From Methylotenera oryzisoli (GTDB lineage: Bacteria; Pseudomonadota; Gammaproteobacteria; Burkholderiales; Methylophilaceae): DNA of 64,000 nt. Within the stretch, counting starts at the first letter, position 1. Each line of letters opens with the position of its first letter. The stretch lies in assembly GCF_004661485.1 (NCBI RefSeq), contig NZ_PQVH01000012.1, forward strand, positions 124,001 to 188,000. The letters run 5' to 3'. The translations under genes were made by a program, and so were the position numbers. Positions 15,892 to 25,444 of the stretch are shown here, piece by piece. Under the pieces are notes generated by a model that had not been told where the DNA came from, searched no databases, and worked only from the letters and a program-made list of their open reading frames with translations.

Positions 15892-16713
15892 TTAATCTAC
15901 CTCGGCATGCTCTTGTTGTAATCTCTTTTGAAATTTATCACTGTGAAATTTAGCGTATAGCTTATCCGCCCTTGCTGCGACGTGTTGCCAAAAATCCAAG
16001 GTCACGCCATCAAAATCAACCGCATAATGTCGCTTGAAACGCAGGTAATCACGCGCAGTTAGCCCAACATCCATGCTAGAAAAATACAATCCAGCAATAT
16101 CCTTCATCGTAGCTTTCAGCGCAGGGTGAGGGCGGATCTGCATACGGTGTAAATCAATTAAGTACAACTTGATTTGGTTTTGCTGCAATGCCTGTGCATC
16201 CAAACACAAATGGCATAGGTAGAAATCTCGATGATTCAGGCCGTTTTTATGTAGCTTTCTTGCCAGTTCCGCCACAGCAATAATTAAGCGTTTTTTAAAA
16301 CGCGCATCCGGCGGGTTGTTTTTCCAGTTTGCGCATAGATCTTCTAAAGAAATAATATCGCCTAAATCTTTAGTGATAATAAAGGATTGCTGGGTCGCCG
16401 GATTACAGCCACGTACCCCATAACCAACCAAAGGCGTAGTTTCGATGCCTATTTGATTGAGTTTCTGAATAGCACTTACTTCTGTGAGTGCGCCTAGAAT
16501 TGGCACTTTAAAACTTAAAAAGCTCTTAAAAATCTCTTTCCAGCCTACGCCAAAGTGCTGCTTAACAAAATAGCTTTCGTCACCAAATTGCACCTGCACG
16601 GTACGCCTACCTGTGACATTACGATACACGCGCCCCTGCAGGTGCATGACTTGATCAAAAGCATCCGCGCCTAAAAACTTACTGATCAATACTGGCAATT
16701 CTAGTTTAGTCAC
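15892..16713 (-). CDS. waaP: LPS core heptose(I) kinase
   Basis: A 273-residue LPS kinase that phosphorylates heptose I of the inner core in the cytoplasm. The ATP lysine is in SYFVKQHFGVGWK (about Lys51), and the catalytic loop LNHRDFYLCHLC carries Asp163 and His168, matching the position of the essential Asp162 of E. coli WaaP. LYLIDLHRM holds metal-binding Asp187. I chose the GTG at 16713 because an AGAGG motif lies eight bases upstream; a GTG three codons earlier lacks room for a ribosome-binding site. It overlaps the end of waaG by 8 bases, indicating translational coupling. Confidence 0.92.
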   Translation of the reverse strand: MTKLELPVLISKFLGADAFDQVMHLQGRVYRNVTGRRTVQVQFGDESYFVKQHFGVGWKEIFKSFLSFKVPILGALTEVSAIQKLNQIGIETTPLVGYGVRGCNPATQQSFIITKDLGDIISLEDLCANWKNNPPDARFKKRLIIAVAELARKLHKNGLNHRDFYLCHLCLDAQALQQNQIKLYLIDLHRMQIRPHPALKATMKDIAGLYFSSMDVGLTARDYLRFKRHYAVDFDGVTLDFWQHVAARADKLYAKFHSDKFQKRLQQEHAEVD

Positions 16714-17851
16714 GTGAGCCACCTCTGGTTTGCGCTAGCGCGATAATATAATCCGCTTCAGCACTGTCTGACGATGTATTCTTAATATTGTTCGTATAGT
16801 GCATCCCGTTATCACGCCATTGCGCTTGCTGTGACGATTGCAACATTTGCGCTAACGCATGATTCATCTCAGTTTGGCTATATGGCGCAGGCAGCACTAG
16901 GCCGGCTTCGGCCTCTGCAATATGCGGCGCATAGCCACAAACGTCAGTCACCAGTACCGGCAAGCCTGCGGTCATCGCTTCAATCAACACCAAGCCCGCC
17001 AGCTCAGAACGCGCAGGATGCGCAAACACATCTGCGCCCACCATCAAATCCGCAACATCAGCACGGCCGCCCACATGCAAGCATCGGTGTGCAATCGCCC
17101 GTTTTTCGCAATAAGCCGCAATATTGCTATTCGATTCATATTCGCCTATCGCAACCAGCCAGGTTTTATCTTGCAGCCCCTTAGGTAAAGCCGCCATGGC
17201 ATCGATTACCCGATCTACCCCTTTACGCATAAATGCAGAACCCACCGTCAGTACGATATTAGCATCTGACGGCAAGCCAAATTGCTGACGTGTGTAACTG
17301 CGGCACTGCTCACGATTTTTATTAGCAAACTTGTCCGATGGAATGCTGGGCGGGAGTAAATGAAACCTCTCATCCGGCGTCGCATACCATTGCTGAAAAC
17401 TAAGTTTCTCGCGCTCAGTGAGTAATAGTATCTGGCAAGTGCTTTGCAGCCCCATCACCGCCTTTTCAGCCGCCGCAAAAAAACGATAACGCCCAGTCAG
17501 GCGATAAAACCAGGAACGCTCTTCGTACGCACGCTGAATGTAGCAAGGGTCTGCCGCATAATACACATCCAAGCCCGCCATGCGATTAAAGCCGACCACT
17601 AGATCTACAGGCTGCTGCTGTAACTTATGTTGCATTGCGTTGATTAGCGACTGATGACGCTGATGGTTTAACCAACCACGACTAGGCAGAATCTCCACGT
17701 GGATGCGTGCATCCGGCATATCTCCACGCCACTCACCTGTGTAAATAGTGACTTCGTGCCCAGCCTCCACACAGTCATGAGCGATGCGCAACATATCGCG
17801 CTGTACGCCGCCATATGGAAATACCTTAAAAATGAGGAATGCAAACTTCAA
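16706..17851 (-). CDS. waaG: LPS core glucosyltransferase I (GT4)
   Basis: A 381-residue GT-B transferase that adds the first hexose to heptose II. The N-terminus FAFLIFKVFPYGGVQRDMLRIA is characteristic of WaaG. LTVGSAFMRKGVDRVIDAMA (about 209-228) is the nucleotide-sugar domain strand, and HPARSELAGLVLIEAMTAGLPVL (about 284-306) carries the E-x7-E motif. The start codon is TTG at 17851, supported by the family N-terminus; there is no better start nearby. It is divergent from waaC, with 51 bases between start codons, and overlaps waaP downstream. Confidence 0.92.
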   Translation of the reverse strand: MKFAFLIFKVFPYGGVQRDMLRIAHDCVEAGHEVTIYTGEWRGDMPDARIHVEILPSRGWLNHQRHQSLINAMQHKLQQQPVDLVVGFNRMAGLDVYYAADPCYIQRAYEERSWFYRLTGRYRFFAAAEKAVMGLQSTCQILLLTEREKLSFQQWYATPDERFHLLPPSIPSDKFANKNREQCRSYTRQQFGLPSDANIVLTVGSAFMRKGVDRVIDAMAALPKGLQDKTWLVAIGEYESNSNIAAYCEKRAIAHRCLHVGGRADVADLMVGADVFAHPARSELAGLVLIEAMTAGLPVLVTDVCGYAPHIAEAEAGLVLPAPYSQTEMNHALAQMLQSSQQAQWRDNGMHYTNNIKNTSSDSAEADYIIALAQTRGGSRD

Positions 17852-17902
17852 TGGGCTAACAGACTTTATACAGGTGATGAAAAAATCTAATTGTATGCGA
17901 AA

Positions 17903-18871
17903 ATGTCACATATGCTGAAACTGCTTATCGTTAAAACTTCGTCATTGGGCGATGTTATCCACAATCTACCTATTATCCATGACATCCGCACGCACTACCC
18001 TGATGCAGAGATTGACTGGGTAGTGGAAGAAAGCTTTGCTGACATCCCCAAGCTGCACTCTGGAGTAAATCGTGTGATTCCAGTTGCACTGCGCAGATGG
18101 CGCAAAGCGATTTTTAGCAAAAACACCTGGTCGGAAATTAGTGCAGCAAAGCGCAGGATAGCCCAACAACCCTACGATATAATTTTAGATACACAAGGGC
18201 TAATAAAAAGTGGCTTGATTACATCAATGAGCCGCGGGCACAAACATGGCTTTGATAAAAACTCTGCCCGCGAACCGCTCGCCAGCCATTTTTACAATAC
18301 GCCCCATCCAGTAGCTCGCAACCAACATGCGGTGGCCAGAATCCGCACCTTGGCAGCGCTCAGCTTTGGCTACACAATCCCGACTGACTTACCTAGTTAC
18401 GGCATAGCTGTATCAGCACAACCTGACCTGAGCCTTAACGCCCCTTACATAGTGGGCCTACATGGCACCAGCCGCGACAGTAAATTATGGCCAGTCACAC
18501 ACTGGATTGAACTAGGGACGGAATTAGCGAAGCTGAACTTACAGCTAGCCTTGCCTTGGGCCAGCGCCGCTGAGTTTCAACGCGCACAGCAAATTGCAGG
18601 CGCACTTAGCAACGCAACCGTACTGCCCAAGCAAAGCATTGCACAGCTAGCCACTATTATCAGCCAAGCGCGGGCGGCTGTGGGTGTGGATACAGGCTTA
18701 TCACACTTAAGCGTCGCATTAAGCATTCCGACAGTCGCCATTTACACCGACACCAACCCTGCGCTCACTGGCGTATATGCAGGAGCTCACGCCCCTGCCA
18801 TTAACCTTGGCAACATCAATATAATTCCTGAACCGTTACAGGTAACCGACGCCCTAAAAAATATTCTATAA
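17903..18871 (+). CDS. waaC: LPS heptosyltransferase I
   Basis: A GT9 transferase of about 322 residues that adds the first heptose to Kdo2-lipid A at the inner face of the inner membrane. LLIVKTSSLGDVIHNLP at the N-terminus is the WaaC signature, and AAVGVDTGLSHLSVALSIPTVAIY (about 260-283) is the ADP-heptose-binding block. The ATG at 17903 (MSHMLKLL) is chosen; an ATG at 17912 is equally close to the conserved N-terminus, and neither has a strong ribosome-binding site. It is divergent from waaG and is followed within 80 bases by grpE. Confidence 0.92.
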   Translation: MSHMLKLLIVKTSSLGDVIHNLPIIHDIRTHYPDAEIDWVVEESFADIPKLHSGVNRVIPVALRRWRKAIFSKNTWSEISAAKRRIAQQPYDIILDTQGLIKSGLITSMSRGHKHGFDKNSAREPLASHFYNTPHPVARNQHAVARIRTLAALSFGYTIPTDLPSYGIAVSAQPDLSLNAPYIVGLHGTSRDSKLWPVTHWIELGTELAKLNLQLALPWASAAEFQRAQQIAGALSNATVLPKQSIAQLATIISQARAAVGVDTGLSHLSVALSIPTVAIYTDTNPALTGVYAGAHAPAINLGNINIIPEPLQVTDALKNIL

Positions 18872-18887
18872 AAATTTTGCAAGTTGG

Positions 18888-18915
18888 CTTGAATTTCAAT
18901 TCAGCATCCCCACAT
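18888..18915 (+). promoter_or_regulatory. Sigma32-type heat-shock promoter of grpE
   Basis: CTTGAA at 18888-18893 and CCCCACAT at 18908-18915 are separated by 14 bases. The sigma32 consensus is CTTGAAA with CCCCATNT and an 11-16 base spacer. The predicted start lies near 18922, about 28 bases before the grpE ATG. Confidence 0.8.
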
Positions 18916-18949
18916 TCACAGAAGTGTTAATAATGAACCGGGGACAACC

Positions 18950-19456
18950 ATGCAAGACGAACAATCTACGCCGCAACCTGAGCTAGAAACAACAACAGAA
19001 AATGTACAAACACCAGAGGCAAAAATTGCTGAACTGGAAGCTGCACTTGAAGAGGCAAAAGCCAGCGTACTTTATGTAAAAGCCGAAGGTGAAAACATTC
19101 GCCGCCGCGCTGTTGATGATATCGATAAAGCACGTAAATTTGCTTTAGAGAAATTTTCAGGCGAGTTACTAGCAGTAAAAGATAGCCTAGATGCCGCGTT
19201 AGCTATTGAAGCTACCGAAGTGCAAAGCTATAAAGATGGTGTTGAACTGACTGCTAAACAATTATCCAGCGTATTTGAGAAATTCAACATTGCTGAAATC
19301 AGCCCATTGGGTGAAAAATTTGACCCGAACAAACATCAAGCTATTTCAATGTTAGAAAACAGCGGCGAGCCAAACACAGTGACTAGCGTACTACAAAAAG
19401 GCTACACCTTGAATGATCGCGTATTGCGTCCTGCATTAGTGATGGTAGCCAAGTAA
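18950..19456 (+). CDS. grpE: Nucleotide exchange factor GrpE
   Basis: A 168-residue cochaperone that releases ADP from DnaK. A charged N-terminal tail (about 1-25) precedes a long coiled coil ([15 protein letters not shown], about 25-85), with the GrpE signature [20 protein letters not shown] at about 46-65 and a beta-domain at the C-terminus ([18 protein letters not shown]). A GGGGA ribosome-binding site lies just before the ATG. It is the first gene of grpE-dnaK-dnaJ and is preceded by a sigma32-type promoter. Confidence 0.96.
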   Translation: MQDEQSTPQPELETTTENVQTPEAKIAELEAALEEAKASVLYVKAEGENIRRRAVDDIDKARKFALEKFSGELLAVKDSLDAALAIEATEVQSYKDGVELTAKQLSSVFEKFNIAEISPLGEKFDPNKHQAISMLENSGEPNTVTSVLQKGYTLNDRVLRPALVMVAK

Positions 19457-19479
19457 TTCGTTTTTCTATCGCAAAAGTA

Positions 19480-19507
19480 CTTGAATTTAGAAAAACAATC
19501 ACCATCT
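19480..19507 (+). promoter_or_regulatory. Second sigma32-type promoter, upstream of dnaK
   Basis: CTTGAA at 19480-19485 and CACCATCT at 19500-19507 are again separated by exactly 14 bases, with one mismatch to CCCCATNT. The predicted start near 19514 leaves a leader of about 77 bases that contains a hairpin at 19531-19559 (CTGCTTTTA / TAAAAGCAG). Confidence 0.7.
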
Positions 19508-19590
19508 AGCAAACAAGGTTATCAATTAAGCTGCTTTTAAGCTTTAGCGCTAAAAGCAGTTGGAACAAATTTAAAGTAAAAGGAAATAAA

Positions 19591-21513
19591 ATGGGAAAAA
19601 TTATTGGTATTGACTTAGGTACAACAAACTCTTGCGTAGCTGTAATGGAGGGTGGCAAGCCACGCGTGATTGAGAACGCTGAAGGCGCACGCACCACACC
19701 TTCAATCATCGCGTATCAAGAAGATGGCGAAATCTTAGCGGGCGCACCAGCTAAACGCCAAGCCGTGACCAACCCAAAAAACACGCTATACGCGGTAAAA
19801 CGTTTGATTGGCCGCCGTTTTGAAGAAAAAGAAGTACAAAAAGATATCGGCTTGATGCCTTACACCATTGCCAAAGCTGACAACGGCGACGCATGGGTAG
19901 AGATTCGCGGTGCAAAAATGGCGCCGCCACAAATTTCAGCTGAAGTTTTACGCAAAATGAAAAAAACTGCGGAAGACTATTTAGGCGAAGAAGTAACAGA
20001 AGCGGTGATTACTGTGCCGGCTTACTTCAACGACAGCCAACGTCAAGCGACTAAAGACGCAGGTCGTATCGCTGGTTTAGAAGTAAAACGTATCATCAAC
20101 GAACCTACAGCAGCGGCATTGGCTTTCGGTTTAGACAAACAAGAAGGCGACCGTAAGATTGCGGTTTACGACTTGGGCGGCGGTACATTTGACGTTTCTA
20201 TCATTGAAATTTCTAGCATTGATGGCGAGCACCAGTTTGAAGTACTTTCAACCAACGGTGATACATTCCTAGGCGGTGAAGACTTTGACAACCGTTTAAT
20301 CGACTTCTTGGCTGATGAGTTCAAAAAAGAAAACGGCTTGGACTTACGTAATGACTTGTTAGCAAAACAACGTTTGAAAGAAGCGGCTGAGAAAGCAAAA
20401 ATTGAACTTTCAGGCGCACAACAAACTGAAGTGAACTTGCCATACATTACTGCTGACGCATCAGGCCCGAAACACTTAGTGGTAAAAATCACGCGCGCAA
20501 AACTAGAATCTTTAGTAGAAGACTTAATCGAGCGCACGATTGCTCCTTGCCGCACTGCATTGAAAGATGCTGGCGTTTCAGCTTCTGACATCACCGACGT
20601 GATTTTGGTTGGCGGTCAAAGCCGTATGCCTAAAGTGCAAGAAAAAGTTAAAGAGATTTTTGGTAAAGAACCACGTAAAGACGTAAACCCTGATGAAGCA
20701 GTGGCCGTAGGCGCTGCAATTCAAGGCGGCGTGTTGCAAGGCGACGTGAAAGATGTGTTATTGCTAGACGTAACACCATTGTCATTAGGCATTGAAACAT
20801 TGGGTGGCGTGATGACTAAACTCATCAAGAAAAACACCACAATCCCTACCAAGGCATCACAAGTGTTCTCAACTGCTGATGACAACCAAAATGCGGTAAC
20901 GATTCAAGTGTTGCAAGGCGAGCGCGAAATGGCGTCTGCCAACAAATCACTTGGTCAATTTAATTTGAGCGACATTCCACCAGCACCACGTGGCATGCCA
21001 CAAATTGAAGTGACTTTCGACATTGACGCTAACGGTATTTTGCATGTTTCTGCAAAAGACAAAGCAACTGGCAAAGAGAACAAAATTACCATCAAGGCAA
21101 ATTCTGGTCTTTCTGAAGAAGAAATCAAGAAGATGGAAGAAGATGCAATTAAGTATGCTGATGAAGACCGCAAATTGCGCGAACTTGTAGATGCACGCAA
21201 CGCTGCTGATGGCGCAGTACACTCTGTGAAAAAATCACTGACAGAACACGGCGATAAATTAGAAGCAGCGGAAAAAGAAGCAATTGAAACTGCAGTTAAA
21301 GACTTGGAAGAAGCATTAAAATCAGACGACAAAGCTGAAATTGAAGCTAAAACAGAAGCTTTAACCACAGCGTCACAAAAATTAGGTGAGAAAGTTTACG
21401 CAGAGCAACAAGCGCAAGCTAACACGCAAAGTGCTCAACCTAGCCCAGAGGGTGAAAAAACTGTGGATGGTGACGTAGTAGATGCAGAGTTTGAAGAAGT
21501 GAAGAAAGACTAA
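19591..21513 (+). CDS. dnaK: Hsp70 chaperone DnaK
   Basis: A 640-residue Hsp70. The ATPase domain opens with [19 protein letters not shown], followed by [13 protein letters not shown] (about 190-202) and [10 protein letters not shown] (about 335-344). The substrate-binding domain follows the hydrophobic [19 protein letters not shown] linker (about 388-406), and the lid ends in [16 protein letters not shown] is a strong ribosome-binding site 7 bases before the ATG. The antisense open frames here are shadows of strong codon bias. Works with the flanking grpE and dnaJ products. Confidence 0.98.
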   Translation: MGKIIGIDLGTTNSCVAVMEGGKPRVIENAEGARTTPSIIAYQEDGEILAGAPAKRQAVTNPKNTLYAVKRLIGRRFEEKEVQKDIGLMPYTIAKADNGDAWVEIRGAKMAPPQISAEVLRKMKKTAEDYLGEEVTEAVITVPAYFNDSQRQATKDAGRIAGLEVKRIINEPTAAALAFGLDKQEGDRKIAVYDLGGGTFDVSIIEISSIDGEHQFEVLSTNGDTFLGGEDFDNRLIDFLADEFKKENGLDLRNDLLAKQRLKEAAEKAKIELSGAQQTEVNLPYITADASGPKHLVVKITRAKLESLVEDLIERTIAPCRTALKDAGVSASDITDVILVGGQSRMPKVQEKVKEIFGKEPRKDVNPDEAVAVGAAIQGGVLQGDVKDVLLLDVTPLSLGIETLGGVMTKLIKKNTTIPTKASQVFSTADDNQNAVTIQVLQGEREMASANKSLGQFNLSDIPPAPRGMPQIEVTFDIDANGILHVSAKDKATGKENKITIKANSGLSEEEIKKMEEDAIKYADEDRKLRELVDARNAADGAVHSVKKSLTEHGDKLEAAEKEAIETAVKDLEEALKSDDKAEIEAKTEALTTASQKLGEKVYAEQQAQANTQSAQPSPEGEKTVDGDVVDAEFEEVKKD

Positions 21514-21536
21514 TTTAGCGCTAGCTTATGGTCAAC

Positions 21537-21570
21537 AGTCGTTAGCGTCAAACGATGCTAACGACTTTTC
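21537..21570 (+). terminator. Terminator-like hairpin between dnaK and dnaJ
   Basis: A perfect 10-bp stem, AGTCGTTAGC / GCTAACGACT, with a 10-base loop is followed by TTTTC. It lies 24 bases after the dnaK stop and would lower dnaJ transcription relative to dnaK. An upstream in-frame ATG for dnaJ lies inside the hairpin, which argues for the later start. Confidence 0.7.
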
Positions 21571-21614
21571 CATTTAACCAGCAAGTCACAACTAACTACT
21601 ACAGACTACATAAT

Positions 21615-22745
21615 ATGGCAGCTAAAAAAGATTACTACGAAGTCCTCGGCGTTAATAAGGATGCCTCTGAAGAAGAGATTAAAAAAGCTTATCGCAAACT
21701 TGCGATGAAGTACCATCCTGACCGCAACCCGGACAACCCTAAAGCAGAAGATCAGTTTAAAGAGGCCAAAGAAGCCTACGAAATGCTCTCTGATGACCAG
21801 AAACGTGCTGCTTACGATCAATACGGCCATGCCGGTGTGGACCAAAGCATGGGTGGCGGCGCAGGCGGCTTTGGTGGCGCAGGCTTCGGCGATGCGTTCG
21901 GTGATATCTTCGGTGACATTTTTGGCGGTGGCGCACGCGGCCAACGCAGCAATGTGTATCGCGGTGCCGATTTGCGTTACAACATGGAAATTTCGCTTGA
22001 AGATGCAGCCAAAGGCACTGAAACCAAGATTCGCATTCCGGTACAAGCTAAGTGCGACCCTTGCAACGGCACAGGCGCAAAATCAGGCAAATCACCTGTC
22101 ACTTGCTCAACCTGTGGCGGTCACGGCCAAGTACGTATGCAACAAGGCTTTTTCTCAGTACAGCAAACTTGTCCTAAGTGTCACGGCACAGGCAAAGTCA
22201 TTAAAGATGAAGACAAGTGCCCTAGCTGCCACGGTGCTGGCCGCGTTAAACAAAACAAAACACTGTCCGTTAAGATTCCAGCAGGTGTGGATGAAGGCGA
22301 CAGAATTCGTTTAAGTGGTGAAGGCGAAGCCGGTGTTAACGGCGGCCCAACGGGTGACTTATATGTTGTAATTCACCTAAAAACCCACGAGATTTTCCAA
22401 CGTGACGGTGGCAACTTGCACTGCGAAATGCCTATCAGCTTCAGCACCGCAGCACTGGGTGGCGAAATTGAAGTACCGACACTGGATGGTTCAGCAAAAA
22501 TGAAAATCCCTGCTGAAACCCAAACCGGTGGCGTGTTTAGGTTACGTGGCAAAGGCATTAAACCACTACGTTCTAGTGACTACGGTGACTTAATGGTGCA
22601 CGTGGTGGTAGAAACGCCGGTAAAACTAACCACGCGCCAGAAAGAACTACTACGCGAGTTTGAAGAAAGCACGCAGGCAGACGCTGGCAAGCACAGCCCC
22701 AAAAATAAAAGCTGGGTAGATAAAGCTAAAGACTTTTTTGGATAA
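21615..22745 (+). CDS. dnaJ: Hsp40 cochaperone DnaJ
   Basis: A 376-residue type I J-protein. The J-domain (4-70) has KYHPDRN with the HPD triad, followed by a Gly/Phe-rich region (about 78-120) and four CxxCxGxG zinc motifs ([32 protein letters not shown], about 140-215), then the substrate-binding C-terminal domains. I chose the ATG at 21615 ([13 protein letters not shown]), which matches the family N-terminus; the longer frame from 21555 would begin inside the terminator-like hairpin. It stimulates DnaK ATPase. Confidence 0.97.
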   Translation: MAAKKDYYEVLGVNKDASEEEIKKAYRKLAMKYHPDRNPDNPKAEDQFKEAKEAYEMLSDDQKRAAYDQYGHAGVDQSMGGGAGGFGGAGFGDAFGDIFGDIFGGGARGQRSNVYRGADLRYNMEISLEDAAKGTETKIRIPVQAKCDPCNGTGAKSGKSPVTCSTCGGHGQVRMQQGFFSVQQTCPKCHGTGKVIKDEDKCPSCHGAGRVKQNKTLSVKIPAGVDEGDRIRLSGEGEAGVNGGPTGDLYVVIHLKTHEIFQRDGGNLHCEMPISFSTAALGGEIEVPTLDGSAKMKIPAETQTGGVFRLRGKGIKPLRSSDYGDLMVHVVVETPVKLTTRQKELLREFEESTQADAGKHSPKNKSWVDKAKDFFG

Positions 22746-22760
22746 TTAATGTTTAGATAA

Positions 22761-22778
22761 TTTGTTTAGCTAAACAAA
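22761..22778. repeat. 18-bp perfect palindrome after dnaJ
   Basis: TTTGTTTAGCTAAACAAA is fully self-complementary and lies 16 bases after the dnaJ stop, before the main terminator. It has no loop and no T-run, so it may be a secondary hairpin or a protein-binding site. Confidence 0.4.
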
Positions 22779-22792
22779 ACCTTTACGCTCAA

Positions 22793-22824
22793 ATTAAAAG
22801 GCCTGCAATTGCAGGCCTTTTAAT
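22793..22824. terminator. Bidirectional terminator between dnaJ and the CPA2 antiporter
   Basis: A 32-bp perfect palindrome with centre TGCAATTGCA, GC-rich arms (AAAAGGCCTGC) and A/T tracts on both sides gives a stem followed by T-rich sequence on either strand. It separates convergent dnaJ and the antiporter gene. Confidence 0.85.
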
Positions 22825-22951
22825 TTGACTCATGGCACGCTCTCAGCTTTATAGACAATCCTACCAACATAATAAAAAATCGTTTCTAAAAACTCTTTAA
22901 TTGATGTCGACTTTCGGCCGAAACTAGCCCCTCAGATTTAACTACCTTTCA

Positions 22952-24646
22952 CTACAACTTAGGTGCAAACTGGTTCACAACGAATTTAGACATGCCGATC
23001 GCCAACTCTTCTTCCCCATAAAACACTGTGCCTAATTTATCTTTGCGCAATAATTCGGACTCATCTTCGTTATGCGTCCTCAGCACAATTTCAATTTCAG
23101 GCCTGAGTGCTTTCGCGGTATCCACCATCTTGCGCACATCAATCGGCTCTGGTGTCGCCACAACTAACATAGAGGCGTTCGCAATATGCGCCTGGATTAA
23201 CACCCCAGGTTCAGACGCATTGCCAGAAACGGCAGGAATACCTTTTTTCCTCAAGCTTTCTACAATAGCGCGATTCTGCTCGGCAACCACAAAAGGAATA
23301 TTATGCTCTTTTAGCTCGTTGGCGATTCTACTGCCCACACGCCCGTAGCCCACAAGCACGACCTGCCCTTCTAAATATTTACGCTCTGTACTCATAGGTA
23401 GCTCAGCAAATGGGTCAACTCGTTGCTCTAACTCACGCGCTAAGCTAGACAGCCCTACTAGCCACTTTCTAAATGGCTTAATGGCTGAGAACAACAAAGG
23501 ATTAATAGCGATAGAAATTAATGCACCGGCCAGAATCAGGCTCATGCCCTCAGCCGGAAGAATGCCGAGCGACACTCCTAGGCCTGCCAAGATAAAAGAA
23601 AACTCGCCAATTTGCGCAAGGCTTGCCGCTACGACTAGCGCCGTATTAAGCGGGTAACGGAATGCCAGCGTAATCGCCATCGCGGCAATTGATTTTCCAA
23701 CGACAATCACTCCAACGACCGCCAGCACACTCAATGGCTTAGTGAGCAGAATCGATGGCTGAAACAGCATGCCCACCGAAACGAAGAAAAGCACAGCAAA
23801 CGCGTCTCTTAGTGGCAATGACTCTTGCGCTGCACGATGGCTAAACTCAGACTCACGCATCACCATGCCCGCAAAGAAGGCGCCCAACGCAAACGAAACG
23901 CTAAACAGCACAGCGGCACCGTATGCAATGCCAATAGCAGCCGAGATCACAGACAGCGTAAAAAGCTCACGTGAGCCTGTTTTAGCTACATGCCATAGCA
24001 ACCACGGCAGCAAGCGCTTACCGACCACCAACATAATCACGATGAATGCAGCCACCTGCAATAGCGTCAGTCCCAGAGTTTGCCAAATCGAGGTTGTGCC
24101 GCCATCTACTGCAGTGCCGCCTAATAAACTTGCTAACGGAGGCAACAGGACCAGCACTAGCACCGTCAGCAGGTCTTCCACCACTAACCAGCCTATCGTA
24201 ATTTTAGCGTTGATGCTTTGCATCAAGTTTCTGGATTCGAGCGCTCTTAGCAGCACCACGGTACTGGCGCAAGATAATGCCAGACCGAATACCAGCCCTT
24301 CACCAAACGTCCACCCCCAAGCGTTGGCAACGTACATACCAAGTACGGTAGCGATACTCATTTGCACAATTGCGCCCGGTATAGCGATACGTTTAACCGA
24401 CATTAAATCATCAACGGAGAAGTGCAGCCCCACGCCAAACATGAGCAGCATGACGCCAATTTCTGATAATTGAGAGGCAATATGGGCATCGGCCACAAAA
24501 CCTGGGGTCGCCGGCCCAATCAACATGCCAGCCACTAAGTAACCCACTAAGGCAGACAGCTTGAAACGCTCTGCAATAAAACCAAAAATCAAAGCAAGGC
24601 CAAATCCGGCGGCGATAGTACTAATGAGTGTGACGTTATGATCCAT
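22952..24646 (-). CDS. CPA2-family K+/H+ antiporter with TrkA-N domain (YbaL/Kef-like)
   Basis: A 564-residue monovalent cation:proton antiporter. About 12 transmembrane helices occupy residues 1-390 (for example ITIGWLVVEDLLTVLVLVLLPP and IGEFSFILAGLGVSLG), followed by a Rossmann RCK/TrkA-N domain from about 420 (VVLVGYGRVGSRIANELKEH), which binds nucleotides and gates transport. The order matches YbaL rather than KefB/C, which have longer tails. The window also contains the Kdp system about 35 kb away, but there is no direct link. The promoter is not obvious. Confidence 0.85.
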   Translation of the reverse strand: MDHNVTLISTIAAGFGLALIFGFIAERFKLSALVGYLVAGMLIGPATPGFVADAHIASQLSEIGVMLLMFGVGLHFSVDDLMSVKRIAIPGAIVQMSIATVLGMYVANAWGWTFGEGLVFGLALSCASTVVLLRALESRNLMQSINAKITIGWLVVEDLLTVLVLVLLPPLASLLGGTAVDGGTTSIWQTLGLTLLQVAAFIVIMLVVGKRLLPWLLWHVAKTGSRELFTLSVISAAIGIAYGAAVLFSVSFALGAFFAGMVMRESEFSHRAAQESLPLRDAFAVLFFVSVGMLFQPSILLTKPLSVLAVVGVIVVGKSIAAMAITLAFRYPLNTALVVAASLAQIGEFSFILAGLGVSLGILPAEGMSLILAGALISIAINPLLFSAIKPFRKWLVGLSSLARELEQRVDPFAELPMSTERKYLEGQVVLVGYGRVGSRIANELKEHNIPFVVAEQNRAIVESLRKKGIPAVSGNASEPGVLIQAHIANASMLVVATPEPIDVRKMVDTAKALRPEIEIVLRTHNEDESELLRKDKLGTVFYGEEELAIGMSKFVVNQFAPKL

Positions 24647-24876
24647 AGGCCTTTACAACTTTATCGAGCCAACCTAGCAGTTAGCATTTATTTGAATTAT
24701 TTTCTAGATTACGTTTTAAGCACTAACTCAGTATCGCAGCACTTTATCTGCCTAATACACTAGCACAGCGGCAACCTGACGCAACACGTACACATCAAGT
24801 CGCGCTTTATTCTGACGCTCAATCTAAATACATTACATATAGCAGACAAGGTTTGCCTGCATATCGTTCTTAATGA

Positions 24877-25122
24877 TTAGATTAAACTTTGATATATCGC
24901 CCCCAATTCGGCCTCAATATCAGAAAAATCCTGATAACTCCGCCCTGCGCTGCGGCCATACCAATACTTGCTATTCCACTCATCGCCTGCAATCTTGTGC
25001 AGCACGGCATGCAGCCAATTAGCGGTGGGACTACTTTCATCTTGTGCAATTTGATGTGCGAGATCCCAATCGCCCGCTTGTGCTGCCTGCACTGCTTTGA
25101 GTAAAGCACTTTTATCCATCAT
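24877..25122 (-). CDS. Small conserved-looking protein, function unknown
   Basis: An 81-residue helical protein ([25 protein letters not shown], then [25 protein letters not shown]). The helix-turn-helix spacing and W/Y/A pattern hint at one TPR/Sel1-like hairpin but no family is proven. A GAGGG ribosome-binding site supports the ATG at 25122 (or 25119). It overlaps the end of the upstream GIY-YIG gene by 11 bases, so it is in the same operon. A weak inverted repeat at 24851-24869 follows it. Confidence 0.6.
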   Translation of the reverse strand: MMDKSALLKAVQAAQAGDWDLAHQIAQDESSPTANWLHAVLHKIAGDEWNSKYWYGRSAGRSYQDFSDIEAELGAIYQSLI

Positions 25123-25366
25123 TAACACCCTCAAAAAAATTGAGTTTTTTATGTCTGGGTAAACTCTTCAACTGCGCCTCAGCAATGCTTGCGGTCGATC
25201 GATCTGGGTAAGGCTTAGAAGCTAGTATTTTAATAGGCGGGTTGGCGCGTGTATAACGTGCTCCTTTACCGGCCACATGCGCAGAAAACCTTGATGCTAA
25301 ATCATTGGTGATCCCTGCATAGTAAGCGCCGTTCTTACATTCCAGCAGGTATAAACACCAAGTCAT
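25112..25366 (-). CDS. GIY-YIG domain protein (YhbQ/UPF0213 type)
   Basis: An 84-residue single-domain GIY-YIG nuclease-family protein. [28 protein letters not shown] holds the two Tyr/Gly strands (YLL and YAG) and the Arg of the third motif; the Glu is in [15 protein letters not shown]. Family proteins are small DNA-processing or nucleic-acid-binding proteins. The start at 25366 ([10 protein letters not shown]) matches the family N-terminus; a longer frame exists upstream but has no homology-like sequence. It overlaps the next gene. Confidence 0.8.
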   Translation of the reverse strand: MTWCLYLLECKNGAYYAGITNDLASRFSAHVAGKGARYTRANPPIKILASKPYPDRSTASIAEAQLKSLPRHKKLNFFEGVNDG

Positions 25367-25444
25367 TTTACTAGCACTTAACATACGTTCTTGTTGGCAA
25401 TTAAACAGGCAACACACACCATGCACGTTAATTGCCACTAAGAA

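Noticed and set aside
20166-21368. Several antisense open frames of 90-142 codons within dnaK
   Set aside because: They are low-complexity Ser/Ala-rich shadows produced by the codon bias of dnaK, without initiation signals.
21555-21614. Upstream in-frame start for dnaJ
   Set aside because: It lies inside a terminator-like hairpin, and the family N-terminus [13 protein letters not shown] begins at 21615.
23769-24473. 234-codon plus-strand frame antisense to the antiporter gene
   Set aside because: Composition is Ser/Thr/Pro-rich without domains, and the opposite strand encodes a clear CPA2 antiporter.
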